Numbered from the stretch's first letter, positions 34,655 to 44,669 are shown. The stretch: 64,000 nt of DNA from Sporocytophaga myxococcoides DSM 11118 (GCF_000426725.1 NZ_AUFX01000003.1:124001-188000); one strand, 5' to 3'. The notes: generated by a model not told the origin, from the sequence alone. A program made the numbers and translations.

Positions 34655-37600
34655 CTAATTTTCTGATATTAATTCTTTGTTTAATTGAAATTCGTCTTGC
34701 ACTTCAGAAACAGTCTTTTTATTTCTGTAAGCAATTTTTGAAACTGCAACAAACAAAACCGGGACTATAAATATGGCCAAACCCGTCGCTGCAAGCATAC
34801 CACCAAATACTGTCCACCCAATTGTCTGTCTCGATACTGCTCCTGCACCTGTTGCAAAAACCAGAGGCAAAACTCCAAGTATAAATGCAAAAGATGTCAT
34901 CAGGATTGGACGTAATCGAAGTCTTACGGCTTCAAGGGTCGCTGCAACAATCTCCATTCCATGATCCACTCTTTCTTTTGCAAATTCCACTATAAGAATT
35001 GCATTTTTAGCTGCAAGTCCGATTAGTGTAATTAAACCAATTTGTGCATATACGTTATTGCTCAGTTTAGGAAGCAAAGTAAGCGTAAGTATGGCACCGA
35101 AGGCTCCTAGCGGCACGGCTAGCATTACAGAGAATGGTACAGACCAGCTCTCATATAGCGCTGCAAGAAACAAGAATACAAACAATACAGATAATGCAAA
35201 TATATATACTGTAGTTGATCCTGATTTAATCTCCTCTCTGCTCAATCCGGAAAACTCATATCCATAGCCAGCTGGCAGCACTTGTTCTGCTACTTCTTTC
35301 AATGCTACGATGGCTTCACCACTGCTATAGCCAGGCTTAGGCACTCCGTTTATTTCAGCTGATCTGAATAAGTTATAATGAGGCACAACAGGTGCGCTTT
35401 CAATAACATTATACGAAACAAGTGTGCTTAAAGGTATCATCTGACCTTTATTATTTCTTACATAATATTGATCAAGATTATTCATGTCTTTTCTATATAA
35501 AGTATCTGCCTGTGCCACAACTCTGAATGTACGTCCATAGGCAGTGAAATCATTGATATACTTCCCTCCCATATAGGTCTGAATGGTACTGAACACTTCA
35601 GTGACAGGCACTCCCATCAATTCGCATTTAGTTCTGTCTACATTTATTTTATAACCGGGAGCTTTTGCCGTAAAGAAAGTAAAGGCTCTTGCAATTTCAG
35701 GTCTCTTGTTAGCTTCCATTACAAATGATTGAACCACCCTTTCAAAACCTTTAATGTCATCGTTACTTTCCCTTTGTTCCAATACAAAGCTGAAACCTGA
35801 AGCATTACCTAAACCTGGAATTGGCGGAGGGGGAATAACAATGATGTTGGCTTCCTTAATTTCTGAAAATGCTTTCTGGAGCTGACCAATAATGGCTTCT
35901 ACCTGCATGGCCTTATCCTTTCTGTCTTTCCAAGGTTTCAGCTGACAGAATAAAGTTCCGCTGTTGGATTTCGAAGCAAAGGTGATTGCATTCAAGCCTC
36001 CAAGTGCAGCATAGTGCTGAATGGCTGGTATCCCGTCTATTATTCCCATCATTTTTTTCAACACTGTTACTGTTCTTGTTGTAGAAGATGCTTCAGGAAG
36101 TTCAAATGTGATCAGCAAACGACCTTCATCTTCTGTAGGAATAAAGCCCGTTGGTTTTGCTTTAAACATTCCTACTGTTCCAGCAAATAAACATACCAGT
36201 AATACCAATACAAGTGGGGCCTTTTTAATTGTTTTCTGAACACCTGCAGAATAAGAAGCTGTAACTCTTGCAAACCAGTTATTGAATTTAAAGAAGAACT
36301 TGTTCAACCCTTTTGAATTCTGATCAAGATGCATCGGTTTAAGTAGCAATGAACATAAAGCTGGAGTAAGAGACAAAGCTACGAAAGCTGAAATCAACAC
36401 GGAGACTGCGATTGTAATTGCAAATTGCTGATACAATCTTCCTACGATACCAGGAACAAATCCTACAGGTACGAACACCGCAGCAAGGATGAGGGCGATG
36501 GCAATTACAGGTCCTGAAATATCCTTCATGGCTTTGATAGTTGCCATTTTTGGAGAAAGACCTTCGTGATCAATATAGTGTTGTACAGCTTCCACAACAA
36601 CAATGGCATCATCCACAACTATACCAATGGCGAGTACGAATCCGAACAATGTCAGGGTATTTATTGTAAATCCTAAGGGGATAAAGAAAATAAATGTACC
36701 TATAATGGAAACCGGTATGGCAAGTATCGGGATCAATGTCGCTCTCCAGCTTTGCAAAAATAGGAACACAACGATTACAACCAATATCAAGGCTTCCACC
36801 AATGTATGTACTACTTCATTGATTGAAACGTCCACAACCGAAACTGATTCAAATGGTACCACATATTGCACATCGGAAGGAAATGATTTTTTCAGTTCGT
36901 CCATGGCTTTGGTAACTCCTTCTGCCACTTCCATTGCGTTACTTCCTGGCGCCTGATAAATAAGAAGGTATGATGATCTCATGCCGTCTACAAAGTTGTT
37001 GTTGGCATAATTGTATTTCCCAAGCTCTATTCTTGCAACATCTTTCAGATACACAATAGATCCATCCTGAGGTTTGGTGCGAACTACTATATTCTGGAAA
37101 TCCGATTCTTTTTCAAGCATACCATTGATCTGAATGGTATATTCAAATGCCTGATCATTTGCCTGTGGAGCGGCACCGGTAGAACCTGCTGCCACCTGCA
37201 TATTTTGCTGCTGAAGCTTTGTAATTACTTCACTTGCTGTAATTCCATACTGCGCAAGTTTGTCCGGTTTTAACCAGACACGCATACTGAAGTTATCTGC
37301 TCTGCTGAAGATATCCCCTACTCCTTTCACCCTTAAGAGTGCATCTTTTATGTATATGTTTACATAGTTATCAAGGAATTTTATATCGTGTGTACCTTTA
37401 GGGGAATAAAGAGCAACGAGCATCAGAATAGAAGGATTACGCTTTCTGACTGTAAGACCAACTCTCTTTACATCATCAGGAAGCTGTGGAGTAGCAACAC
37501 TCACACGGTTCTGAACATCCAGTGTTGCAATATCTACATTTGTGCCCACATCAAAGGTAACGTTCATTGTCATGCTTCCGTCACTTGTTGCATTGGTTTG

Positions 37601-37837
37601 AATGTATGACATCCCGGGAACACCGTTCACCTGCGACTCTATAGGAGTTGTCATGGTACGCTCAACTGTCTGAGCATCTGCTCCTGAAAAGGCTCCTGTC
37701 ACCTGAACCAATGGCGGCGTAATTTCAGGATACTGACTCACCGGAAGGCTTATCAGCGTAAGTATCCCTACGATTGTGATAACAACCGAAATAACAATTG
37801 CTGTTACCGGTCTTTTAATGAATATATCTGCTATCAT
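34655..37837 (-). CDS. RND multidrug efflux pump, inner-membrane subunit (HAE1/AcrB family)
   Basis: 1060 aa, typical for AcrB/MexB. The N-terminus MIADIFIKRPVTAIVISVVI is the first transmembrane helix. The proton-relay pair D409-D410 sits in IGIVVDDAIVVVEAV. Family motifs include SLPVSQYPEITPP, GNASGFSFVL and GAVSRQTIGWTVFGGML. It exports amphiphilic compounds using the proton gradient. The start is 24 nt after the membrane-fusion gene stop, so the two genes are in one transcript. The substrate range cannot be read from sequence. Confidence 0.95.
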   Translation of the reverse strand: MIADIFIKRPVTAIVISVVITIVGILTLISLPVSQYPEITPPLVQVTGAFSGADAQTVERTMTTPIESQVNGVPGMSYIQTNATSDGSMTMNVTFDVGTNVDIATLDVQNRVSVATPQLPDDVKRVGLTVRKRNPSILMLVALYSPKGTHDIKFLDNYVNIYIKDALLRVKGVGDIFSRADNFSMRVWLKPDKLAQYGITASEVITKLQQQNMQVAAGSTGAAPQANDQAFEYTIQINGMLEKESDFQNIVVRTKPQDGSIVYLKDVARIELGKYNYANNNFVDGMRSSYLLIYQAPGSNAMEVAEGVTKAMDELKKSFPSDVQYVVPFESVSVVDVSINEVVHTLVEALILVVIVVFLFLQSWRATLIPILAIPVSIIGTFIFFIPLGFTINTLTLFGFVLAIGIVVDDAIVVVEAVQHYIDHEGLSPKMATIKAMKDISGPVIAIALILAAVFVPVGFVPGIVGRLYQQFAITIAVSVLISAFVALSLTPALCSLLLKPMHLDQNSKGLNKFFFKFNNWFARVTASYSAGVQKTIKKAPLVLVLLVCLFAGTVGMFKAKPTGFIPTEDEGRLLITFELPEASSTTRTVTVLKKMMGIIDGIPAIQHYAALGGLNAITFASKSNSGTLFCQLKPWKDRKDKAMQVEAIIGQLQKAFSEIKEANIIVIPPPPIPGLGNASGFSFVLEQRESNDDIKGFERVVQSFVMEANKRPEIARAFTFFTAKAPGYKINVDRTKCELMGVPVTEVFSTIQTYMGGKYINDFTAYGRTFRVVAQADTLYRKDMNNLDQYYVRNNKGQMIPLSTLVSYNVIESAPVVPHYNLFRSAEINGVPKPGYSSGEAIVALKEVAEQVLPAGYGYEFSGLSREEIKSGSTTVYIFALSVLFVFLFLAALYESWSVPFSVMLAVPLGAFGAILTLTLLPKLSNNVYAQIGLITLIGLAAKNAILIVEFAKERVDHGMEIVAATLEAVRLRLRPILMTSFAFILGVLPLVFATGAGAVSRQTIGWTVFGGMLAATGLAIFIVPVLFVAVSKIAYRNKKTVSEVQDEFQLNKELISEN

Positions 37838-37861
37838 ATATTTTCCTTTAAAACCCTAAGT

Positions 37862-38995
37862 TTATTTAGCGGAAGCTGTCGGCTTCTCTGTGTTGATTAC
37901 CACAGCCGAACCATCACGAAGTTTCTGTACTCCGTCGACAACAATATCTTCGCCTTCTGATAGACCATCGTATATAACTATATTATGACCAATGACCGGT
38001 CCAGGTTTAATTTTACGCTGTCTTGCTGTATCCTGACTTACAACATATACAAAGAATTCTCCCATTTGCTCAGTCACTGATTTCTGAGGAATAACAGGAA
38101 GTTTCGATGCATTTTTGTTTTCAACTCTTATGTTACAGCTCATACCTGCTCTTAAATTTCTTTGACCGTTAGGAAATGTAAGTCTTACTTTTAATGTTCC
38201 TGTTTGTCTGTCTACAGCTCTGTCAAGAAAGAGAATTTTCCCTGGATGACTATAAACACTGCCATCTGGCAATACTATAGTAAATAAGGAATCATTCTTG
38301 GAAATCTTTCTTTTTTCCAGTTCAAGAAACCTGTTGATCTCCTTTTCACTGATTACAAAATCCACAGCAATAGGATCGTTGGATGAAATTGTATTGAGTC
38401 TGGTTTGTCCGCCTGTAACAAAGGCTCCCTTTTTTACAAGAGAAATACCAATTGTTCCGTCAAACGGAGCATATATAGTTGCATGTCTCAGATCGGTCTT
38501 TGCTCTTAATAATTCAGCTTCTGCAACTGCAAGCTGGTTCTCTGCATTTTCAAGATCTGTTGCAGAATATTCAAGTTTCTGCTGAGTAGCCATTCCTCTT
38601 TGTCCAAGTTCGCTATAACGCTTTGCATCATTTTTCGCTTTTTCAAGATTTGCTTTTGCAATCTTTACATTGGCTTCAGCTTGAGCATTAGACGCAGCAT
38701 ATTTACTTTGTTCAATTTCGTATAGCTTTTGCCCTCTTCTGACTAGCTGTCCTTCCTGGAAAGATATATCTGTTATGAAACCGCTGACCTCACTGCTTAT
38801 TTCTACTTCATCCAATGCAACTACATTTCCCGGATAGAAGCTATGATAAACGGCATCTTCAAAATTTACTTTCTGCAAGTTTACAGGAACGTTTGTTGCC
38901 TGCATATTTGGAGCAGGACCTTTACATGAAAAATTCAGTATTGCTAACCCGACTAACAAAAAAGCACCTGATAATAAATTTCTATTCATATCCAT
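37862..38995 (-). CDS. RND efflux membrane-fusion (periplasmic adaptor) lipoprotein
   Basis: 377 aa. A lipoprotein signal ends at Cys24 (AILNFSC). The lipoyl halves are VALDEVEISSEVSGFITDI and LRHATIYAPFDGTIGISLVK, with a coiled-coil hairpin between them (about 95-160). They are followed by beta-barrel and membrane-proximal domains (LRAGMSCNIRVE, GDGV-like ending VVDGVQKLRDG). It bridges the inner-membrane pump and the outer-membrane channel. It sits 69 nt after the tolC-like gene. Confidence 0.93.
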   Translation of the reverse strand: MDMNRNLLSGAFLLVGLAILNFSCKGPAPNMQATNVPVNLQKVNFEDAVYHSFYPGNVVALDEVEISSEVSGFITDISFQEGQLVRRGQKLYEIEQSKYAASNAQAEANVKIAKANLEKAKNDAKRYSELGQRGMATQQKLEYSATDLENAENQLAVAEAELLRAKTDLRHATIYAPFDGTIGISLVKKGAFVTGGQTRLNTISSNDPIAVDFVISEKEINRFLELEKRKISKNDSLFTIVLPDGSVYSHPGKILFLDRAVDRQTGTLKVRLTFPNGQRNLRAGMSCNIRVENKNASKLPVIPQKSVTEQMGEFFVYVVSQDTARQRKIKPGPVIGHNIVIYDGLSEGEDIVVDGVQKLRDGSAVVINTEKPTASAK

Positions 38996-39064
38996 TGGAG
39001 TATTCTGGTTATTTGTGTTTTCTTAAATCAATTTGTTACTTATTAAATGAGGAGCGACTAGAAC

Positions 39065-40438
39065 TTATTTTCTGATATTCCCCATTGCTTTGTCATAATC
39101 TGCTTTTGAAAGCAAGGCTCCATATAATGCGTTATAATAACTTGTCTGAGCATCTATCAATGAGGCCTCTGCTGTCGTAACCTCTATGTTGAGAGCGATT
39201 CCATGTTCGTATTCAGCTCTCAATACCTGCAAGTTTTCTTGTGCTAGGTCAAGGTTTCTTTTCTGAATCTTTAAAGATTGCATGCTGTTCTCCAGATTTA
39301 TCAATGCCTGATCTACTTCTAGGTTAATTCCTTTTTCTAGAGCAACTTTATTATTATCAATCACCTCTTCTTCTATCTTCTTTTGCTGCACTTTATAGTG
39401 CGTTGCAAAACCTGAGAATATTGGTACTTGTAATCTAAGCCCAACCGATGAATATTGATACCAGCGGCTACTTTGCGTAAGGTTTTCAATCTTGGAGGCC
39501 GAAGGTGTATATCCTGTGGAAGCAACTGCAAAGAGCCTTGGGTAATGACCTCCCCTGGTAGTCTGAAGATCTAACTTGCTTAATCTTTTTTGAGACTCAA
39601 TGATAGAATATTCAATCCTGTTCGAATAATTAACTTTTTGTTTGGCTCCCAGGATTTGTTCCACCTCCAACAGTACATTTTCAGATAATGTATCTGTAAG
39701 ATTTAATGGGTTTTCCTCTGGCAGGTTCATTTGATATCTTAATATGGCACGGCTTAATTCAACTGCTCTTATTGTCTTTTCCTTCTCCTCTCTCATGTTA
39801 TTAAGGCTTACCTCAATTCTGCTCACGTCTATCTTTCTGGCAAGGCCAGTTTCATATCGGGCAATAGTCTCTTTGTACAAAGAATCCATCCTTTCAAGAT
39901 TCTTGTGAATTGCTTTAAGTTGCTTCTCATTCACCAGCACTCCGTAATATGCCTTTGTTACATTTACAGTCATATCAATCTGTGACTTTTTAATTGTCTG
40001 ATCAGCTATAACTTCCGAAGCATTTGCAGCCTTCAGCCCAGAGAAATGAGCCATATCAAATAGTACCTGAGATGCAGATACCGAAGGGACAAGTTGATTG
40101 GGTAGGGCAAGTTGCAAAGGAACAACAGCTCCGGGAGCTGCAGAGGTCATCAGTCCGATTCCACCTTCAAGGATATTTTTCTGTACCTGAAAAAAGTGAT
40201 TGAAATCTGCATTTCCACTCACTTGAGGAAGCAATAAAGACCTTACCTCTCCTTTTTTAGCCGAGGTCATGTTTCTCTGTAAAACTGAATTTTTAACAGT
40301 AAAACTATTGTCCATAGAATAATCAATAGCCTCTTTTAATGAAAAAGCAGTGGGCCCATCTGATAGTGTCTGGGACCTTATACTTGTGACAATACCAATT
40401 AAAAAAAGCAAACAATAAATAACTCTCATAAAATACAT
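39065..40438 (-). CDS. TolC-family outer-membrane efflux protein
   Basis: 457 aa with a signal peptide (MRVIYCLLFLIGIVTSIRSQ, using either of two near ATG codons). Two long helical repeats with outer-membrane efflux protein features are visible: LKEAIDYSMDNSFTVKNS and YETGLARKIDVSRIEVSLNN in the first half, YEHGIALNIEVTTAEASLID in the second. It forms the trimeric exit duct of the RND system and is the first gene of the operon. A TACATTTG -7 box and a candidate operator lie upstream. Confidence 0.92.
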   Translation of the reverse strand: MYFMRVIYCLLFLIGIVTSIRSQTLSDGPTAFSLKEAIDYSMDNSFTVKNSVLQRNMTSAKKGEVRSLLLPQVSGNADFNHFFQVQKNILEGGIGLMTSAAPGAVVPLQLALPNQLVPSVSASQVLFDMAHFSGLKAANASEVIADQTIKKSQIDMTVNVTKAYYGVLVNEKQLKAIHKNLERMDSLYKETIARYETGLARKIDVSRIEVSLNNMREEKEKTIRAVELSRAILRYQMNLPEENPLNLTDTLSENVLLEVEQILGAKQKVNYSNRIEYSIIESQKRLSKLDLQTTRGGHYPRLFAVASTGYTPSASKIENLTQSSRWYQYSSVGLRLQVPIFSGFATHYKVQQKKIEEEVIDNNKVALEKGINLEVDQALINLENSMQSLKIQKRNLDLAQENLQVLRAEYEHGIALNIEVTTAEASLIDAQTSYYNALYGALLSKADYDKAMGNIRK

Positions 40439-40470
40439 ACGTGCAATACGCTAATTATCAATAATATATT

Positions 40471-40535
40471 TGTCCGATTAATATTTTTTTCGAACATTAG
40501 ACTAGTTTGGTTGATAAAATTATAAAGCAAATGTA
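40471..40535 (-). promoter_or_regulatory. Efflux operon promoter (-7 box) with candidate TetR operator
   Basis: On the minus strand a consensus TACATTTG (plus coordinates 40528-40535) lies about 90 nt before the tolC-like start. No clear -33 TTG is present at the right distance. Just downstream of the expected start is an imperfect inverted repeat: TGTCCGA (40471-40477) and TCGAACA (40490-40496), 6 of 7 bases matching across 12 nt. The position suits a repressor site; the link to the TetR gene at 33533 is inference. Confidence 0.5.
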
Positions 40536-40746
40536 AATTAAGTTTTCGACTATTTTACTAAATTATTCGAAAAGTTTTTAATTATTTTTGGGACTCTGGT
40601 TTTAAAAAAATGGGATGAAAAAATGAATTCTCAACATAAATGATTCAGATAAAAAGTAGAATTATTTAAGGTTTATTAAAAAGCAAGAATTGATATTATG
40701 AATCAAAAATAAGGGAAGACATGTAGGTTATAATAGACGAAAATGA

Positions 40747-40754
40747 TAGTTTTG
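40747..40754 (+). promoter_or_regulatory. Bacteroidota -7 promoter box
   Basis: TAGTTTTG matches TAnnTTTG exactly and ends 21 nt before the ATG of the 57-aa gene. No good -33 TTG was seen. Confidence 0.55.
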
Positions 40755-40775
40755 GCCTATTAATTTAATTAGTAT

Positions 40776-40949
40776 ATGTCAGAGGATTCTCCATTCAGAA
40801 AGGATAAGAAACAAGATCTTGAAAATCAGTTAATATATAGAAAGTCGTTATTGAAAGGGCAAACAAAAAAAATTGCTCAGGATAATATTAAACTTAAAGA
40901 GAATCTTAGACAGGTTGTGAGAAATTTTCTAAAGAAAGAAGAGGAATAG
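40776..40949 (+). CDS. Small basic helical protein, 57 aa
   Basis: ATG 40776 to TAG 40947-40949. The product (MSEDSPFRKDKKQDLENQLI..., ending FLKKEEE) is highly charged, Lys/Glu/Gln-rich and probably a single coiled-coil helix. I do not recognise a family. Support for being a gene: an exact -7 promoter box just upstream, amino-acid composition typical of a coiled coil, and its location in an otherwise empty 580-bp gap. It is divergent from the efflux operon. Confidence 0.55.
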   Translation: MSEDSPFRKDKKQDLENQLIYRKSLLKGQTKKIAQDNIKLKENLRQVVRNFLKKEEE

Positions 40950-40953
40950 GTAT

Positions 40954-40992
40954 AAAAAAACGAGGAAGTACCGGTTTCCCGATGACTCCCTC
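40954..40992 (-). terminator. Terminator of the rubredoxin gene
   Basis: On the minus strand an 8-bp stem (arms 40985-40992 and 40962-40969, one G-T pair) encloses an inner CGG-GAAA-CCG mini-hairpin. It is followed by seven T (plus 40954-40960). It lies 30 nt past the stop of the gene ending at 41022. Confidence 0.82.
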
Positions 40993-41021
40993 TTTGGCAA
41001 CCTTGGATTTATTGAATATTT

Positions 41022-42428
41022 TTAAGAAACCATTTTTATATAACTTTCTTTTTCTCCTTCACAAACGGGACAACTATAATTATCAGGAAGCAGATTAAAT
41101 GGCACACCTGGATTGATGCCGGCAACTACATCACCTATTGTCTGATTGTATATTGTAAAACAGGTTTTACACTGAAAGAGATCGATCTCAGGTTTAAGCA
41201 ATCTTGTTTGAACAGGAGCCTCATCTTCTTTTTTCTTATTTAACTGCGAATAAAAAATAAGACAAAGACTTTGAAGCTTTTCAGCCAGTTCACTTTCAGA
41301 AATGCTTTCTTCAAATGATATCAATTCAGAATTGGTGGGATCAAAATCTTCTGTGTGAAATATGGAATAAGTATTTTGAGCCTCATTATAATTGAACCTG
41401 ATAATGATGTTACCATAACTGTCAGCTTCCTGCGTGCTTATTCCAAAGCAAATCCCATATGTACGTATATCTTTTCTGTCAAAAATATTTACGAGTTTGT
41501 TTTTAAGCTCAAGAGCCTTAAGGTTCAGATCCGGCAATTGCCAGTGCAACTCAAGCGCAGAATGCCTGATGTTGATTCCATGCTTACCTAAAAGGACCTC
41601 CCATTTTACCCGCTCTTCATCCTTGATATCTTTTATAAGCAACGACTTCCATGTTGTCAGATTAATTTTACCAATTCTAGCTTCGTTACATATTTCACAA
41701 ACATCAAGTATAAACTCAATCGGATATTCATAATTTCTCCTGTAAATCCCAAGCCAGTAAACACCTGCCATAGGGTTAAGACCTTCATAGTAAGGGATAG
41801 ATCCTTTTACAATATTACATTTGCCGTCTACAGCTCTGCTATTGCTGATAACGTCTGTTGTTATCTTATTGAAAATTTCATTAAGGTCAGCAGGCTTGTT
41901 TTTATAATATAGTTCTTCGATTTTCTTTGAAAGAGGAGCTACATCATCTATATAAATTAATGCAGGCCATAATTCTCTTTGTGAAAATCCTGGAAGCTGT
42001 ACATATAAAAACCAATAATTGCGGTGGTGAGAGGCAATGAAATTCAGATGCCCGGTAAAATGAGGTATCAGTCTTTGTGCAGGATCGGTTATATTGATTT
42101 TAAGCTTTGGCTGATAATCGAACTCCTCCAATACATCGAAAAAAGTATCAGCAGTTACCCAGATTGTAGATGGATATAGTCCCACACTTGCAGATGATGT
42201 TACTATATTGCTATGTTGTCCGGAAGATGATTCACATAAAAAGCTTAGCGATTTCAGATCATCTTTGAGCTTATTAGCTGTTTTGTCTGGACAGGTTAAA
42301 TATATTTCCTGCCTTGAACCGAAATTAATGCCAGAGCAATTATGTTCTTTGGCACTCAAAGCAATTTTCTCAAGCTCTCCCGGAGATATGATTCCACCAG
42401 TTGTAAGTATTCTGATTACCTCTTCCAT
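41022..42428 (-). CDS. Nitrite/sulfite-reductase-like protein fused to C-terminal rubredoxin
   Basis: 468 aa. The N-terminal ~400 residues follow the ferredoxin-like halves of siroheme nitrite/sulfite reductases (TTGGIISPGELEKIALSAKE, INFGSRQEIYLTC). However, the region that should hold the Fe-S/siroheme cysteines reads LCESSSGQHSNIVTSSASVG, so the cluster is probably lost. The last ~50 residues are a rubredoxin: FQCKTCFTIYNQTIGD and PDNYSCPVCEGEK, with two CxxC iron ligands pairs. It is 51 nt downstream of gapN, most likely in its operon, and near nasA. An electron-transfer role to nitrate/nitrite reduction is inferred. Confidence 0.82.
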   Translation of the reverse strand: MEEVIRILTTGGIISPGELEKIALSAKEHNCSGINFGSRQEIYLTCPDKTANKLKDDLKSLSFLCESSSGQHSNIVTSSASVGLYPSTIWVTADTFFDVLEEFDYQPKLKINITDPAQRLIPHFTGHLNFIASHHRNYWFLYVQLPGFSQRELWPALIYIDDVAPLSKKIEELYYKNKPADLNEIFNKITTDVISNSRAVDGKCNIVKGSIPYYEGLNPMAGVYWLGIYRRNYEYPIEFILDVCEICNEARIGKINLTTWKSLLIKDIKDEERVKWEVLLGKHGINIRHSALELHWQLPDLNLKALELKNKLVNIFDRKDIRTYGICFGISTQEADSYGNIIIRFNYNEAQNTYSIFHTEDFDPTNSELISFEESISESELAEKLQSLCLIFYSQLNKKKEDEAPVQTRLLKPEIDLFQCKTCFTIYNQTIGDVVAGINPGVPFNLLPDNYSCPVCEGEKESYIKMVS

Positions 42429-42479
42429 AGTTATTTTTGACAGGATTAAGTCTAGTTAATGAGCCATTGCCAACTTTTA

Positions 42480-44117
42480 TTAAAATATAAAATCAGTAGA
42501 CATAAAGTTAGATTGACGGTCTTGGGTGATGCCTCTAAACATTTCTTTATTGGCAGAAATTTCTTTTGCCGCTACCATAGCGCGGATGCTAAAGGTTCGC
42601 AGAGCGTCTACTACAGAAAGTGTACCTTCTCCTGAATCTTTTCTGCCGTTAAACGGATATACATCCGGACTACGCTGACACTGACTGTTAATGTTTACAC
42701 GGCAAACCTGATTTACGAATTTATCAATAAGGCTGGCCATCTCTTCTCGATCTGTACCAAACAGACTTACTTGTTGTCCATAATTTGACTCCACCATGTA
42801 TTGTATTACTTCTTCTATCTTTTCGAAGGAAACTATCGGTACCACCGGACCAAACTGTTCTTCATGATAAAGTTTCATATCCTTTGTAACAGGATACACA
42901 GCTGCCGGTGCATAGAAAGTTTGATGGACAGTTGCTCCTCCTTCGTTGATGATGGAAGCACCCTTAGAAATTGCGTCTTCAATCAGTTCATTAAGAAATG
43001 TAGGTTTTTCTGGTTCTGGTAAAGGAGTGATCTGAACATCTTTTTCCCATGGCATTCCCCATTTCAGTTTTCCCAGTGCTTCCGTAAACTTATAGTTAAA
43101 CTCATCTACCACAGATTTGTGAATAAACAGAATTTTCAATGCAGTGCATCTCTGTCCGTTATAAGATAAGGATCCAAGAATACATTCATTAACTGCGAGA
43201 TCTATATCGGCATGGTCTAAAACGATTGCAGGATTTTTTGCTTCCAGTGCAAGAACCGAGCGAAGTCTGTTTGGCTTTGGATGCTGCATCTTTAAGATAT
43301 TAGCAGATTTGCTCGTTCCGATAAAAGCAAGTACATTGATTTTGCCGGTTTTCATCAATGGCCCAACTGTTTCACGGCCTCTGCCAAAAACTATATTGAT
43401 AACTCCTTTGGGGAATGAATTCTTAAAGGCTTCCAAAAGTGGTCTGTGCAACAATACTCCTATCTTGGCAGGTTTAAATAAAACCGTATTCCCCATTAAC
43501 AACGCCGGAATAAGAGTGGTAAAAGTTTCATTTAACGGATAGTTAAATGGCCCCATACACAATACAACACCAAGCGGGCACCTTCTGATTTTGCCAATGA
43601 TTCCCTGTTCAAATTCATATTGAGCAGAATCTCTGTCTAGATTTTTGTAAGCATCAATTGTGTCAATGATATATTCTACTGTACGATCAAATTCTTTTTC
43701 TGAATCCTTTAAAGTCTTGCCTATTTCCCACATGAGTGTTTTTACAACAAGTGCTCTTTGACCTTTCATTGCAACCACGAATTTTTCCATGGCTTTGATT
43801 CTGTCTTCGACTGCCATCGTTGGCCACTCCCCGGTACCATTATTATATGCAAGGTATGCAGCATCAAGTGCTTCCAGCGCTTCCTTTTCGGTAAGTAATG
43901 GAGATGTGCCTAAAAGTTTTTTAACAGGACCATTATCAGTATCAAGGCAAACTGGAGAAAAAATATCCTGCATTCGGCCATTCCAATGACGGATCTCCCC
44001 ATTTATGAGGTACTCTGTATGACCTATTGGTGATCCATAAGAGTATTGGGCAGGGATTTCTTCTTCAATTGGAAATAACGTTTCCAGATTCCACCAGATC
44101 AGATCTTTAGTTGTCAT
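42480..44117 (-). CDS. gapN: Non-phosphorylating NADP-dependent glyceraldehyde-3-phosphate dehydrogenase (GapN-type)
   Basis: 545 aa. Aldehyde dehydrogenase fold with the catalytic set N192 (GPFNYPLNE), E292 ([12 protein letters not shown]) and C324 ([10 protein letters not shown]). The N-terminal ~60 residues and the insert near [20 protein letters not shown] match the GapN branch, which oxidises glyceraldehyde 3-phosphate to 3-phosphoglycerate while producing NADPH. The promoter carries the same palindrome as nasA, so it may supply reductant for nitrate assimilation. A different aldehyde substrate cannot be excluded. Confidence 0.85.
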   Translation of the reverse strand: MTTKDLIWWNLETLFPIEEEIPAQYSYGSPIGHTEYLINGEIRHWNGRMQDIFSPVCLDTDNGPVKKLLGTSPLLTEKEALEALDAAYLAYNNGTGEWPTMAVEDRIKAMEKFVVAMKGQRALVVKTLMWEIGKTLKDSEKEFDRTVEYIIDTIDAYKNLDRDSAQYEFEQGIIGKIRRCPLGVVLCMGPFNYPLNETFTTLIPALLMGNTVLFKPAKIGVLLHRPLLEAFKNSFPKGVINIVFGRGRETVGPLMKTGKINVLAFIGTSKSANILKMQHPKPNRLRSVLALEAKNPAIVLDHADIDLAVNECILGSLSYNGQRCTALKILFIHKSVVDEFNYKFTEALGKLKWGMPWEKDVQITPLPEPEKPTFLNELIEDAISKGASIINEGGATVHQTFYAPAAVYPVTKDMKLYHEEQFGPVVPIVSFEKIEEVIQYMVESNYGQQVSLFGTDREEMASLIDKFVNQVCRVNINSQCQRSPDVYPFNGRKDSGEGTLSVVDALRTFSIRAMVAAKEISANKEMFRGITQDRQSNFMSTDFIF

Positions 44118-44154
44118 AGAATATTTCTGTTTTGTTTCTGATAATGTCTTTAAA

Positions 44155-44201
44155 CAAACATAAATAAAAAAAATAAAAATAAGTAGTATTACTTACTTTT
44201 T
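44155..44201 (-). promoter_or_regulatory. gapN promoter: TATGTTTG box and TAAGTA-N4-TACTTA palindrome
   Basis: On the minus strand TATGTTTG (plus 44155-44162) is an exact -7 box about 37 nt before the ATG. Seventeen bases upstream of it lies TAAGTA-GTAT-TACTTA (44180-44195), inside a 27-bp element (44175-44201) that matches the nasA element at 26 of 27 positions. The palindrome sits where the -33 box would be, centred near -39, as for class II activators. Confidence 0.75.
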
Positions 44202-44494
44202 TTGAAGATAAATTATATTTAGCATTAAATGTTAACATAAAATATTAAAAAGTATACATTTTATCCTAAGGTGCCTTTTAAAAACAGGTTATTTTATTAA
44301 AAAAGTATGATATTTTTAATTAATTAGTCTAAATATTATTAAGATAATCTGTTTAGACATCTTTTGCAATGATATTGTTATATCTAATTAAATTCCTTGT
44401 AAACAATATGTTAATTTCTGAGTAAATTCTTTTAGTAAAATCATTACATACGTAATAATACGTATAATTAGACCGTAAAATAAAATGATTTAGC

Positions 44495-44530
44495 AAATAA
44501 AAAAAGCTACCCAAAATTCAGGTAGCTTTT
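44495..44530 (-). terminator. nasA terminator
   Basis: A 10-bp perfect stem (44502-44511 with 44521-44530, AAAAGCTACC/GGTAGCTTTT) and a 9-nt loop lie 140 nt past the nasA stop. The minus-strand side continues with a T-rich tail (TTTATTT). The plus side also has TTTTATTT, so it may act both ways. Two TACGTA palindromes 10 bp apart (44449-44464) lie just beyond. Confidence 0.8.
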
Positions 44531-44669
44531 ATTTATTAATTAACAACTAAACAATTCAAGCTCAATCAAGCATTTACCATTGAAAATCCTGTTAATCATT
44601 AAATCAATTACTTGATTAAACCTCTGAAGGGTTGATTAATACTGATATTTTCTGAATGCTTAATCCCTT

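Noticed and set aside
44449-44464. Two TACGTA palindromes 10 bp apart as an operator
   Set aside because: They lie beyond the nasA terminator and about 290 bp from the gapN promoter, with no promoter nearby; mentioned only in passing.
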